From contig NZ_SZZN01000001.1 in assembly GCF_006125015.1 (NCBI RefSeq), positions 1 to 64,000 of the forward strand: 64,000 nucleotides of DNA, read 5' to 3'. Both the position numbers and the translations under genes were made by a program. Below the pieces are notes generated by a model, which made no database searches, was not told where the DNA came from, and worked only from the letters and a program-made list of their open reading frames with translations. Positions 53,889 to 62,556 of this stretch are shown in pieces. This DNA is from Roseovarius arcticus. GTDB lineage: Bacteria; Pseudomonadota; Alphaproteobacteria; Rhodobacterales; Rhodobacteraceae. Positions within the stretch are counted from its first letter, which is position 1. Each line of letters starts with the position of its first letter.

Positions 53889-54899
53889 ATGACCGAGAAC
53901 GCCGATCTGGTGGCCGAGATAGATGCGCTGCAACTGCGGCTGGCTGCGGCCCGGGCGCAAGTTGCACGCCGATTTATCGGGCAAGAGCGCGTCGTCGACC
54001 TATCGCTGGCCGCATTGCTAAGTGGCGGACACGGCCTGCTCGTGGGCCTGCCGGGGCTGGGCAAGACACGTCTGGTTGATACGCTGGGCACAGTCATGGG
54101 GCTGAACGCGGGCCGCGTTCAATTCACGCCCGATCTGATGCCGGCAGATATTCTGGGCAGCGAAGTGCTTGAGACAGGGGCAGGCGGCGCCCGTGCGTTC
54201 AAGTTTATTCCTGGCCCGATATTTTGCCAGTTGCTAATGGCGGACGAGATCAACCGCGCCAGCCCGCGCACGCAATCGGCGCTGCTTCAGGCCATGCAAG
54301 AGAGGCAGGTAACTGTCGCTGGCGAAAACCGCCCGCTTGGCGCGCCATTTCACGTATTGGCCACCCAAAACCCGATCGAGCAGGAGGGCACGTACCCGTT
54401 GCCCGAGGCGCAGCTTGATCGATTTTTGATGCAAATCGACGTGCCATACCCAGATCGCAATGCAGAGCGGGATATCCTGCTGGCCACCACCGGCGCGGTG
54501 GAGGACGAGGCGCAGGCGGTATTCAGTGCGGCCGAGTTGATTGCGGCGCAGACGCTATTGCGCCGGATGCCGGTGGGCGAGGGGGTGATGGACATGATCC
54601 TTGACCTCGTGCGCGCCTTCCGGCCCGATCAGCCGGGCGCTTCGCAACGCGTGCAGGACAGTGTCGCATGGGGCCCCGGCCCGCGCGCGGCACAGGCTTT
54701 GATGCTGACGGTGCGTGCCCGCGCGCTGCTGCAAGGACGGCTCGCGCCCAGCGCCGAGGATGTGGCCGACTTGGCCCAGCCCGTGCTGATTCACCGGATG
54801 GCGCTGAACTTTGCGGCGCGCGCGCGGGGCGATAGCCTGAGCGGCCTGATCGCCGATACGCTAGCCGATCTAGGCCACACCAAGGCCGCCGCTGCGTGA
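53889..54899 (+). CDS. MoxR family AAA+ ATPase
   Basis: Chaperone-like AAA+ ATPase of 336 residues. Walker A GLPGLGKTRLVDTLG near 57, PDLMPADILGSEV, Walker B LLMADEINRASPRTQSALLQ near 115, and ATQNPIEQEGTYPLPEAQLD are hallmarks of the MoxR class. MoxR proteins help metal insertion or complex assembly together with von Willebrand A (vWA) domain proteins. The ATG at 53889 follows GGAG. Its stop overlaps the DUF58 start (GTGA), beginning a chain of four overlapping genes. Confidence 0.95.
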   Translation: MTENADLVAEIDALQLRLAAARAQVARRFIGQERVVDLSLAALLSGGHGLLVGLPGLGKTRLVDTLGTVMGLNAGRVQFTPDLMPADILGSEVLETGAGGARAFKFIPGPIFCQLLMADEINRASPRTQSALLQAMQERQVTVAGENRPLGAPFHVLATQNPIEQEGTYPLPEAQLDRFLMQIDVPYPDRNAERDILLATTGAVEDEAQAVFSAAELIAAQTLLRRMPVGEGVMDMILDLVRAFRPDQPGASQRVQDSVAWGPGPRAAQALMLTVRARALLQGRLAPSAEDVADLAQPVLIHRMALNFAARARGDSLSGLIADTLADLGHTKAAAA

Positions 54900-55798
54900 G
54901 CCAAACCGTCCATCCCCATGCAGGGCCAAGCGCGCATCTACGCACGCGCGCCGAGGCCGAGGCGGCCCGCCTGCCGCCGTTGTTGGCGCGAGCGGAAAGG
55001 CTGGCAGGCGCTGTATTGCTGGGGCAACATGGGCGGCGGCGCGCGGGGCTGGGCGATGATTTCTGGCAATATCGCCCGGTACGGGAGGGCGACCAGCGCC
55101 GCCAGATTGACTGGCGTCGCTCTGCCCGCAGTGATGCGGAGTTTGTCCGCGAACGTGAGTGGCAGATCGCGCAGACGGTGATGTTGTGGGTTGATGGCGC
55201 GGCCTCCATGCGCTTTTTCAGCGACAAGAATCTGCCCGAAAAGGCGGATCGCGCGCAGCTATTGGCACTGGCTGCCGCCATCGTGCTGGACCGGGGCGGC
55301 GAACGGATTGGCCTATCAGGCCACGCCCTGCCGCCGCGGCGCGGCGCCGCGCAGATTGCACGACTAGCGACCATGCTGGCCGAGACGCGCGGCGATGCGG
55401 ACTATGCCGCACCGGATGCACGCGGTCTGCCGCCCCGCGCGCGTGCGCTATTCGTCTCGGACTTTCTGGGCGACATTGAGCCGGTACGCACCGCGCTGAC
55501 CAGTGCCGCAGATCGCGGTGTGCGGGGCGTGCTGCTTCAGGTGCTTGACCCGGCCGAGGAGGCGTTTCCCTACCAGGGTCGCGCGATATTTGATTCCATC
55601 GGCGGCACACTATCGCATGAGACGTTGAAGGCAGGCGATCTGCGCGCGCGGTATCTGGAGCGTCTGGCCGCCCGCAAGGATGCGTTGCGGGATCTGTGCC
55701 GCGCGGCAGGCTGGGACTACGCCTGCCACCATACGGGTAGCAGCCCGCAGACCACGCTAATGTGGCTCTATGGCGCATTGGGCGAGGGCGCGCGATGA
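54896..55798 (+). CDS. DUF58 domain protein
   Basis: A 300-residue protein of the DUF58/vWA-like family. The family motif near 60 is GDDFWQYRPVREGDQRRQID followed by WRRSARSD. A MIDAS-like region, MLWVDGAASMRF, follows, but the DxSxS metal site is changed to DGAAS, so metal binding may be altered. It starts at GTG 54896, overlapping moxR, and its stop overlaps the next gene (ATGA). Confidence 0.92.
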   Translation: MSQTVHPHAGPSAHLRTRAEAEAARLPPLLARAERLAGAVLLGQHGRRRAGLGDDFWQYRPVREGDQRRQIDWRRSARSDAEFVREREWQIAQTVMLWVDGAASMRFFSDKNLPEKADRAQLLALAAAIVLDRGGERIGLSGHALPPRRGAAQIARLATMLAETRGDADYAAPDARGLPPRARALFVSDFLGDIEPVRTALTSAADRGVRGVLLQVLDPAEEAFPYQGRAIFDSIGGTLSHETLKAGDLRARYLERLAARKDALRDLCRAAGWDYACHHTGSSPQTTLMWLYGALGEGAR

Positions 55799-58542
55799 CC
55801 TTTGGCGCCATAGGATTTGCCGCTCCGTGGTTGCTGATCGCATTGGCGCTGCTGCCTATTCTGTGGGTGCTGCTGCGCGCCGTACCGCCTGCGCCCGTAC
55901 GGCGGCGGTTTCCGGGTGTTGCGCTGCTGCTGGGCCTTCGGGACGAGGATAGCGCGGCGGACCGCACGCCGTGGTGGTTGCTGCTGCTGCGTGTACTGGC
56001 GCTGGCCGCTGTCATCATCGCGATGGCCGGTCCGGTGCTGAACCCGCGCGGCGAGGATGTGGCGCGTGGCAACACCAGCTTGCTGATTGCGCTGGACGCC
56101 AGCTGGGCCAGCGCGCGGGACGACCGCGCGCAACGTGCTCTGCTCGACGGTGTTCTGGCCGAGGCGGGCCGCGACGGACGTACCGTCGCGCTGCTGCAAC
56201 TTAGCGATCCGCAGCCGCCCGTCTTTCAGGCAGCCGAGACGTGGCGCAGTCGGCTTGCTGGGATCGTACCTGCAGCTTGGGCGCCGACGCCCGACATGAT
56301 GGAGGAAGCCGCCGGGATGCTGGGCGAGGATCGTTTCGACACCCTCTGGCTCTCCGATGGGCTCAGCCGGATGGGCCGCGATACGCTGCTGTCGGCGTTT
56401 GAGGCGCGCGGCGACGTGATCATCCGCCAAGGCGCCGCGCCGCTGCTGGCGTTGTTGCCTGCGCAGGCAAAGGATGGCGCACTCGAATTGATGGCTCAGC
56501 GCCTCGTCCCCGGCGCCGCACGGGAGGTCAATGTTCTGGCGCATGGCCGTGATCCATCCGGCGCGCCGCGCGTTCTGGCCACGCTGCCTTTGACGTTTGA
56601 GGACGGCGCGCGCGAGGTGACTGGCGCGCTGACGCTACCATCCGAGCTACGCGCCCGCCTGACGCGGTTCGAGATCGCGGGTCAGGGGCACGCGGCCGCC
56701 GTGACACTGATTGGTGACGATCTGGGCCGCCGCGAAGTCGCGCTGATTGCAGGCCGCGAGGATCGCGAGGGGCTAGAGTTACTGTCGCCGCTGCACTATC
56801 TGGACCGCGCGTTGGACCCCAGCGCCGACATTCTGACAGGCGCGCTGATGGATGTTTTACCCGCCAACCCGGATGCCATCGTTCTGGCCGACGTTGCCAC
56901 CCTATCAGCGGCCGAGAAGGCTGGCCTTATGGAGTGGGCCGAGGCGGGCGGCACGCTGGTACGTTTTGCCGGGCCTCGTCTTGCGGCCAGCGACCTGTCG
57001 CGCGGCGCCGAGGATGCGCTGATGCCCGTACGGCTACGCGCCGGGGGCCGCAGCGTCGGCGGCGCGATGAGTTGGGGGGCGCCCAAATCGCTTGCGCCGT
57101 TCGCGGCCGATAGCCCCTTTGCCGGGCTGGCGATCCCTAGCGACGTCACCGTTACCGCGCAGGTGATGGCCCAGCCCGATCCTACACTCGCGGACCGGGT
57201 TATCGCGCAACTTAGCGACGGCACTCCGCTCGTCACCCGCAAGCGGCTCGGGCAGGGGCAGATCGTGCTGTTTCATGTCACTGCCAACGCCGAGTGGAGC
57301 AGCCTGCCGCTGTCGGGCCTGTTCGTGCAGATGCTGGAACGGCTGGCTGTATCAGGTAGTGCCGAGGTGCCGGACCCCGCTGAGTTGGTCGGCACGACAT
57401 GGCAACCAGCCGAGGTACTCGACGGATACGGCGTGCTGCGCGGCGCCGACACCCTGCCGGGGGTGCCGGGCGAGGAGCTGATTGCCGCGCCTCTTGGCCC
57501 CGATTTGCGGCCGGGGATCTACAATGGTGAGGACCGCCGCATCGCGCGCAACATTATGGTGACAGGTGACGTGCTGGAGCCTGCCGCATGGCCCGCGCGC
57601 GCGAATGTCATCGGGATGGAACGGCTCGCTGAGACGCCGCTGGCGGGCTGGCTTTTGGCGCTGGCGACCTTGCTGCTGAGCGCCGATATTCTCGCTTCGC
57701 TAGGGCTGTCTGGACGCCTGCTTCCCGTTCGCGCCGCCGCGCTGATCGCGGCGTTTTTGTTGCTGCCAGATCCCTCCTCCGCACAGGACCGTCCGCCCGA
57801 GGCGCTGGCTGATGAGGTGACGCTGGCGCATGTCATCACCGGCGATGCCGCGCTGGATGATATGGCTGCCGCCGGGCTGGAGGGGCTGGGCCAGACGCTG
57901 TTTTTTCGCAGCACGGTAGAACCTGCCGCGCCCGAGGCCGTCAATCTGGAGGCGGACGAGCTGGCGTTTTTCCCGCTGCTATATTGGCCGATCACGCCCG
58001 CACAGCCGATCCCTTCGGATGCCGCCTACGTCAAGCTAAACGCATATCTGCGCAGCGGCGGCATGATCCTCTTTGATACGCGCGATGCCGATATTGCGGG
58101 CTTTGGCGCGTCCTCGCCCAATGGCGCGATGCTTCAGCGGCTGGCCGCCCCGCTGGATATCCCCCCGCTAGAGCCCCTGCCGTGCGATCATGTCCTTACG
58201 CGCACGTTCTATTTGTTACAGGACTTCCCCGGTCGCTATTCTGGCCGCCCCGTTTGGGTCGAGGCGTCGCCTGAGGATGCTGAGGCGGCCCCCGGTATGC
58301 CATTTCGCAATTTGAACGACGGTGTGACGCCTGTCGTGATCGGCGGCAATGACTGGGCCGCGGCATGGGCGGTGGACGAGCGGGGCAATGCCATATTCCC
58401 CGTCGGGCGCGGATATGCGGGCGAACGGCAGCGCGAGATGGCGTACCGGTTTGGCGTTAATCTGGTGATGCATGTGCTGACGGGCAACTACAAATCCGAT
58501 CAGGTGCACGTGCCTGCACTGCTCGATAGGCTGGGCCAATGA
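55795..58542 (+). CDS. BatA/DUF4159 membrane protein
   Basis: A 915-residue protein. N-terminal part: a BatA-like two-helix membrane anchor (AAPWLLIALALLPILWVLL and TPWWLLLLRVLALAAVIIAM). A vWA-like periplasmic region follows (LLIALDASWASARDDRAQRA; the second Ser of the metal site is Ala). Two more helices near 620-660 (GWLLALATLLLSADILASLG) separate it from a C-terminal DUF4159 domain (about 690-915) with ELAFFPLLYWPITPAQPIPS and LRSGGMILFDTRDADIAGFG. Overlaps both neighbours by 4 bp. Confidence 0.88.
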   Translation: MTFGAIGFAAPWLLIALALLPILWVLLRAVPPAPVRRRFPGVALLLGLRDEDSAADRTPWWLLLLRVLALAAVIIAMAGPVLNPRGEDVARGNTSLLIALDASWASARDDRAQRALLDGVLAEAGRDGRTVALLQLSDPQPPVFQAAETWRSRLAGIVPAAWAPTPDMMEEAAGMLGEDRFDTLWLSDGLSRMGRDTLLSAFEARGDVIIRQGAAPLLALLPAQAKDGALELMAQRLVPGAAREVNVLAHGRDPSGAPRVLATLPLTFEDGAREVTGALTLPSELRARLTRFEIAGQGHAAAVTLIGDDLGRREVALIAGREDREGLELLSPLHYLDRALDPSADILTGALMDVLPANPDAIVLADVATLSAAEKAGLMEWAEAGGTLVRFAGPRLAASDLSRGAEDALMPVRLRAGGRSVGGAMSWGAPKSLAPFAADSPFAGLAIPSDVTVTAQVMAQPDPTLADRVIAQLSDGTPLVTRKRLGQGQIVLFHVTANAEWSSLPLSGLFVQMLERLAVSGSAEVPDPAELVGTTWQPAEVLDGYGVLRGADTLPGVPGEELIAAPLGPDLRPGIYNGEDRRIARNIMVTGDVLEPAAWPARANVIGMERLAETPLAGWLLALATLLLSADILASLGLSGRLLPVRAAALIAAFLLLPDPSSAQDRPPEALADEVTLAHVITGDAALDDMAAAGLEGLGQTLFFRSTVEPAAPEAVNLEADELAFFPLLYWPITPAQPIPSDAAYVKLNAYLRSGGMILFDTRDADIAGFGASSPNGAMLQRLAAPLDIPPLEPLPCDHVLTRTFYLLQDFPGRYSGRPVWVEASPEDAEAAPGMPFRNLNDGVTPVVIGGNDWAAAWAVDERGNAIFPVGRGYAGERQREMAYRFGVNLVMHVLTGNYKSDQVHVPALLDRLGQ

Positions 58543-60584
58543 CCGGCAGCATCGTCTTTGATCCGTCCCTGCCGATCTGGTTGATCGCCTGCCTTGGTGG
58601 CATGGCGCTGGCGGCGCTTGCGCTGGCAGCGTGGCGCGGCCTGTCGGGTTGGGCGCTGCGCGGTATGGGCGCGGCGGTGATACTGGCGGCTCTGATGGGC
58701 CCCAGCCTTAGCCGCGAGGACCGCGAAGATCTGAGCGATATCGCCATACTGGTCGAGGACGCGAGCGCCAGTCAGGGGCTGGCAGACCGCGGCGATTTGA
58801 CGGCAACTGCGGCAGATACGCTGGACGCCCGGTTGGCTGCGCGGGGGCTAGAGGTGCGCCGCGTCAAGGTGGCGGATGGCGAGGGCAACAGCGGCACGCA
58901 ACTGATGACTGCGCTGGGCGACGCATTGGCGAGCGAGCCGCAGGGCCGCATTGCAGGAATGTTCCTGCTGAGCGACGGACGCCTGCACGATCTGGACCGC
59001 GCTCCAAACCTGCCGGCGCCCCTGCATTTGCTGCACACTGGCCGCAAGGCCGATTGGGATCGCCGCCTGATCGTCGAAGGCGCCCCGGCTTTTGCCATTC
59101 TGGACGAAGAAATCACCCTGACCCTGCGGATCGAAGATAGTGGCGCCGCCCCCGCAGGCGTGACCGAAGTGCCGCTGGACGTGTCGGTAGATGGCGAGCG
59201 GCCTCAACGCTTTACCGTGCCCGTCGGGACCCCGATTAATTTGCCACTCGCGCTGCCGCATGGCGGGCGCAACGTGCTGGAATTTATAACGCCCGAAGCG
59301 GACGGGGAGTTGACCGCGCGCAACAATACCGCGCTGGTCCAGATCAATGGCGTGCGCGACCGGCTGCGCGTTCTGCTGGTCTCGGGCGAGCCGCATGCAG
59401 GCGGGCGCACTTGGCGCAACCTGTTGAAATCAGATAGCTCTGTCGATCTGGTCCACTTCACCATTTTGCGCCCCCCGGAAAAGCAGGACGGCGTCCCGGT
59501 CGACGAGCTAAGCCTGATCGCCTTTCCCACGCGCGAGCTGTTTTTGGAAAAGATCGACGATTTCGATCTGATCATATTTGATCGCTACAAACGGCGCGGC
59601 ATCCTGCCGGCGCTCTATCTCGAAAACGTCGCTGACTATGTGCAAAAGGGAGGTGCCGTCCTCTTTGCCGCCGGGCCGGACTTTGCCGGGGCAAACAGCC
59701 TCTATCGCTCGCCCCTAGAGGCGATTGCGCCCGCCCGCCCCACCGCACGCGTAATCAGCGGCGCGTACCGCCCCAAAACCACCGATCTGGGTGCGCGCCA
59801 TCCCGTCACAGCGGGGCTGGAGGCAATGCATGACGGCCCGTGGGGCCGGTGGCTGCGCCAAATAGAAGTAGATGAGACGGCTGGCGATGTCCTGATGTCG
59901 GGCGCCGAAGAAAAGCCGCTGCTGGTGCTGAACCGCGTTGGCGAAGGGCGTGTATCGCTGCTGGCGTCCGATCATGCGTGGCTGTGGAATCGTGGATATG
60001 AGGGCGGCGGTCCGCAGCTGGAGCTGCTGCGTCGGCTTGCCCACTGGATGATGAAGGAGCCGGAGTTGGAGGAGGAGGCCCTATGGGCCGAGGCCACGGG
60101 CCAGACGATGCGTATCATCCGCCGCACGCTGGGCGAGGGCGCAGAGGACGTGACCGTTACTGCGCCCGATGGCTCTGAGGTGACTTTGCCGCTCAGGGAG
60201 GTCTCTCCGGGCCGGTTCGAGGCGCTGTATGACGGGCCGCAGATTGGCCTTTATCGGCTGGCCAGTGGCGACAAAAGCGCCGTTATCGGCCTTGGCCCCG
60301 CCTCTCCGCTGGAGTTTGAGCAGACGATTGCAGATCTAGAGACGCTTGACCCGCTGATTGATGGCGCCAATGGCGGCATTCGCGCGATTGAGGAGGGTGT
60401 GCCTGCTATCCGCGAGGTGCGGACGGGCCGCCCCGCCGCCGGGCGTGGATGGCTGGGCATTACGCCGCGCGCCGCCTATGCAACGCGGTCCGTGACGCAA
60501 ACCGCGCTGCTGCCCGCGTGGCTGGTACTGGTGCTGATTGCCTCACTGGTGACCAGCGCATGGCTACGCGAGGGGCGCAGATAA
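58539..60584 (+). CDS. GATase1-like membrane protein of the MoxR cluster
   Basis: A 681-residue protein with two N-terminal helices (LPIWLIACLGGMALAALALA and ALRGMGAAVILAALMGPSLS) and one near the C-terminus (LLPAWLVLVLIASLVTSAWL). The long periplasmic part has a vWA-like start (DIAILVEDASASQGL) and, in about 275-460, a glutamine-amidotransferase-like fold (LRVLLVSGEPHAGGRTWRNL; FDLIIFDRYKRRGILPALYL; YVQKGGAVLFAAGPDF), without the catalytic Cys/His. It is probably a structural partner of the preceding protein. The last gene of the unit; it converges with a small gene 9 bp away. Confidence 0.82.
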   Translation: MTGSIVFDPSLPIWLIACLGGMALAALALAAWRGLSGWALRGMGAAVILAALMGPSLSREDREDLSDIAILVEDASASQGLADRGDLTATAADTLDARLAARGLEVRRVKVADGEGNSGTQLMTALGDALASEPQGRIAGMFLLSDGRLHDLDRAPNLPAPLHLLHTGRKADWDRRLIVEGAPAFAILDEEITLTLRIEDSGAAPAGVTEVPLDVSVDGERPQRFTVPVGTPINLPLALPHGGRNVLEFITPEADGELTARNNTALVQINGVRDRLRVLLVSGEPHAGGRTWRNLLKSDSSVDLVHFTILRPPEKQDGVPVDELSLIAFPTRELFLEKIDDFDLIIFDRYKRRGILPALYLENVADYVQKGGAVLFAAGPDFAGANSLYRSPLEAIAPARPTARVISGAYRPKTTDLGARHPVTAGLEAMHDGPWGRWLRQIEVDETAGDVLMSGAEEKPLLVLNRVGEGRVSLLASDHAWLWNRGYEGGGPQLELLRRLAHWMMKEPELEEEALWAEATGQTMRIIRRTLGEGAEDVTVTAPDGSEVTLPLREVSPGRFEALYDGPQIGLYRLASGDKSAVIGLGPASPLEFEQTIADLETLDPLIDGANGGIRAIEEGVPAIREVRTGRPAAGRGWLGITPRAAYATRSVTQTALLPAWLVLVLIASLVTSAWLREGRR

Positions 60585-60593
60585 AGCGCGATA

Positions 60594-60953
60594 CTAGAGC
60601 GGGATATCGACTGCCACTACGGGTTCGGAAAGATCGCTCTCGGTGCACCTTGCGCGGACAAAAACCCGCCGGGTACCGTCTGGTAGCGCGACCTGATGCA
60701 GGCTGCGGGTAAACGGCTGCTCGTTCACATGCGGATGGCGCAACGTACGCGTCGCCAGCACGGTGCCGTCCTCAGCCAGAATATCCCAGCGATCGGCGTA
60801 ATGATCCCAGCCGGTGTCGCCATGCTGGAGCGTCACAGAGAATTGCCAGCCCATGTCATCATGCGCGACGGTTACGCCTGTCACCACAGGTGCCTCTGCC
60901 AATGCGGCGACGGGTATAACGGCAAAAAGGGCGACGCTGAGAATCGATTTCAT
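60594..60953 (-). CDS. Small secreted hypothetical protein
   Basis: A 119-residue protein with a Sec signal peptide MKSILSVALFAVIPVAALAE, cleaved after about residue 19 (ALA), and a mature domain of about 100 residues. The latter has alternating beta strands (FSVTLQHGDTGWDHYADRWD, then TRTLRHPHVNEQPFTRSLHQ) that resemble an immunoglobulin/FN3-type sandwich. No family named. The frame stays open far upstream, antisense to glcD, but only this part has a real start. A TGTATACA palindrome lies just before its ATG. Confidence 0.7.
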   Translation of the reverse strand: MKSILSVALFAVIPVAALAEAPVVTGVTVAHDDMGWQFSVTLQHGDTGWDHYADRWDILAEDGTVLATRTLRHPHVNEQPFTRSLHQVALPDGTRRVFVRARCTESDLSEPVVAVDIPL

Positions 60954-60958
60954 ACAGC

Positions 60959-60968
60959 CTGTATACAG
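60959..60968. promoter_or_regulatory. CTGTATACAG palindrome between a secreted-protein gene and glcD
   Basis: A perfect 10-bp palindrome, 5 bp upstream of the small secreted-protein ATG (minus) and 87 bp before glcD (plus). The TGTATACA core fits GntR-family operators, and the E. coli glc operon is controlled by a GntR-family regulator (GlcC). The link to glcDEF is inference; a single short palindrome may be chance. Confidence 0.35.
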
Positions 60969-61055
60969 ATCCCATTGGCGCGCGCACAGGGCCGCGCCAT
61001 GCCTTGCCTTGGCCGGGCGGTCACAATACCGTGGGTGTCTAGAGGAGGATGGTCC

Positions 61056-62495
61056 ATGGACATGCCCGTACCCGACGCTGCCATCGTCACTGGCAAAGAG
61101 CGCATCGTTGCGAGGCTGGCGGCAGCATTGCCGCCCGGCACAGTCATATCCGACCCTGCGGAGACGCGCGCCTATGAATGCGATGGATTGGCGGCCTACC
61201 GCTGCGCGCCGCTTGCCGTGATCTTGCCGCGCACGACCGCCGAGGTATCGGCGGCGTTGAAAATCTGCCATGAAATGCGCGTTCCTGTCGTGCCGCGCGG
61301 CGCCGGTACGTCGCTGGCCGGAGGCGCGCTGCCGACCGCTGATTGTGTTATCTTGGGCATCGCGCGGATGACCGAAGTGCTGGAGGTCGATTTGGACAGC
61401 CGCATTATCCGTGTCGAAACGGGGCGCACCAATCTGGCGGTGACAGGCGCTGTCGAAGAGCATGGATTTTTCTATGCACCCGACCCCAGTAGCCAGCTGG
61501 CCTGCGCCATAGCTGGCAATATCGCGATGAATTCGGGCGGGGCGCATTGCCTGAAATACGGTGTGACCACGAACAATCTGCTGGGTGTAACCATGGTCAT
61601 GATGGACGGCACAGTCACCGAAATCGGCGGGGCTTATCTGGATGCAGGCGGGCTGGACCTGCTGGCGCTGATCTGCGGCTCCGAAGGGCAACTGGGCGTC
61701 GTGACCGAGGCGACCTTGCGCATCCTGCCAAAGCCTGAGGGCGCGCGCCCCGTGCTGATCGGATATGACAGCAACGAGGTCGCCGGCGCCTGCGTGTCGG
61801 ATATAATCAAGGCAGGCGTTCTGCCCGTTGCGATCGAATTCATGGACCGCCCTTGCATCCGCGCGACCGAGGCGTTTGCGAGTGCAGGATACCCCGATTG
61901 TGAGGCGCTTCTGATTGTTGAGGTCGAAGGGAGCCCGGCGGAAATCGACGAACAGCTGGCGATAATCCTTGAGATCGCCCGCCGCCATGACCCGGTGGAA
62001 CTGCGCGAAAGCGCATCGCCCGCGGAGAGCGCGCGCATTTGGCTGGGCCGAAAATCAGCGTTTGGTGCGATGGGGCAACTGGGCGATTACATGTGCCTCG
62101 ATGGCACAATCCCGGTCAGCCAACTGCCCTTTGTGCTGCGCCGGATTGGCGAGTTGAGCGAGGAATACGGCCTGAAGGTCGGCAATGTGTTTCACGCCGG
62201 CGATGGCAATATGCACCCGCTGATCCTCTATGACGCCAACACGCCCGGCCAACAGGAGCTGTGTGAGGCGCTGGGCGCCGAGATCCTGAAGCTGTGCGTC
62301 GACGTGGGCGGCTGCCTGACAGGCGAGCATGGTGTAGGCATCGAAAAGCGCGACTTGATGGAATATCAATACGCGCCGGACGATCTGGAGATTCAGATGG
62401 CGGTCAAGGATGTGTTTGACCCCAGCTGGCTGCTGAACCCGGCCAAGGTGTTTCCGCTGGGGGCCAGCGCGGTCCGTCGAATGGCCTCTGCGTGA
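61056..62495 (+). CDS. glcD: Glycolate oxidase subunit GlcD (FAD-linked)
   Basis: FAD subunit of glycolate oxidase, converting glycolate to glyoxylate. The 479 residues have the PCMH FAD fold: PRTTAEVSAALKICHEM, VPRGAGTSLAGGALP, DPSSQLACAIAGNIAMNSGG and ALICGSEGQLGVVTEATLRI, and the C-terminal HAGDGNMHPLILYD and GCLTGEHGVGIEKRDLM. The ATG at 61056 has GAGGAGG at 61041-61047; the open frame back to 60696 overlaps the small gene on the other strand and is rejected. First gene of glcDEF. Confidence 0.95.
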   Translation: MDMPVPDAAIVTGKERIVARLAAALPPGTVISDPAETRAYECDGLAAYRCAPLAVILPRTTAEVSAALKICHEMRVPVVPRGAGTSLAGGALPTADCVILGIARMTEVLEVDLDSRIIRVETGRTNLAVTGAVEEHGFFYAPDPSSQLACAIAGNIAMNSGGAHCLKYGVTTNNLLGVTMVMMDGTVTEIGGAYLDAGGLDLLALICGSEGQLGVVTEATLRILPKPEGARPVLIGYDSNEVAGACVSDIIKAGVLPVAIEFMDRPCIRATEAFASAGYPDCEALLIVEVEGSPAEIDEQLAIILEIARRHDPVELRESASPAESARIWLGRKSAFGAMGQLGDYMCLDGTIPVSQLPFVLRRIGELSEEYGLKVGNVFHAGDGNMHPLILYDANTPGQQELCEALGAEILKLCVDVGGCLTGEHGVGIEKRDLMEYQYAPDDLEIQMAVKDVFDPSWLLNPAKVFPLGASAVRRMASA

Positions 62496-62527
62496 TGGGT
62501 CAGAGATTCGCGCCCGTAGCGACCGTT

Positions 62528-62554
62528 TTTTGGATATTTAAGGCAAGAAGAAAG
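62528..62554 (+). repeat. Recurrent pre-start element, copy 3 (before glcE)
   Basis: TTTTGGATATTT, GGCAAGAAG and AAAG, ending directly before the glcE ATG. It is a more diverged relative of the copies before recF and dut, in the same place relative to the start. Confidence 0.4.
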
Positions 62555-62556
62555 TG

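Noticed and set aside
60696..61055. N-terminal extension of glcD by 120 codons
   Set aside because: It runs antisense through the secreted-protein gene and lacks homology; ATG 61056 has a perfect RBS and the family start.
60954..61988. A 464-codon minus-strand open frame continuing upstream of the small secreted-protein gene
   Set aside because: The upstream part is antisense to glcD and has unlikely composition. Only the last 119 codons from ATG 60953 have a signal peptide and plausible fold.
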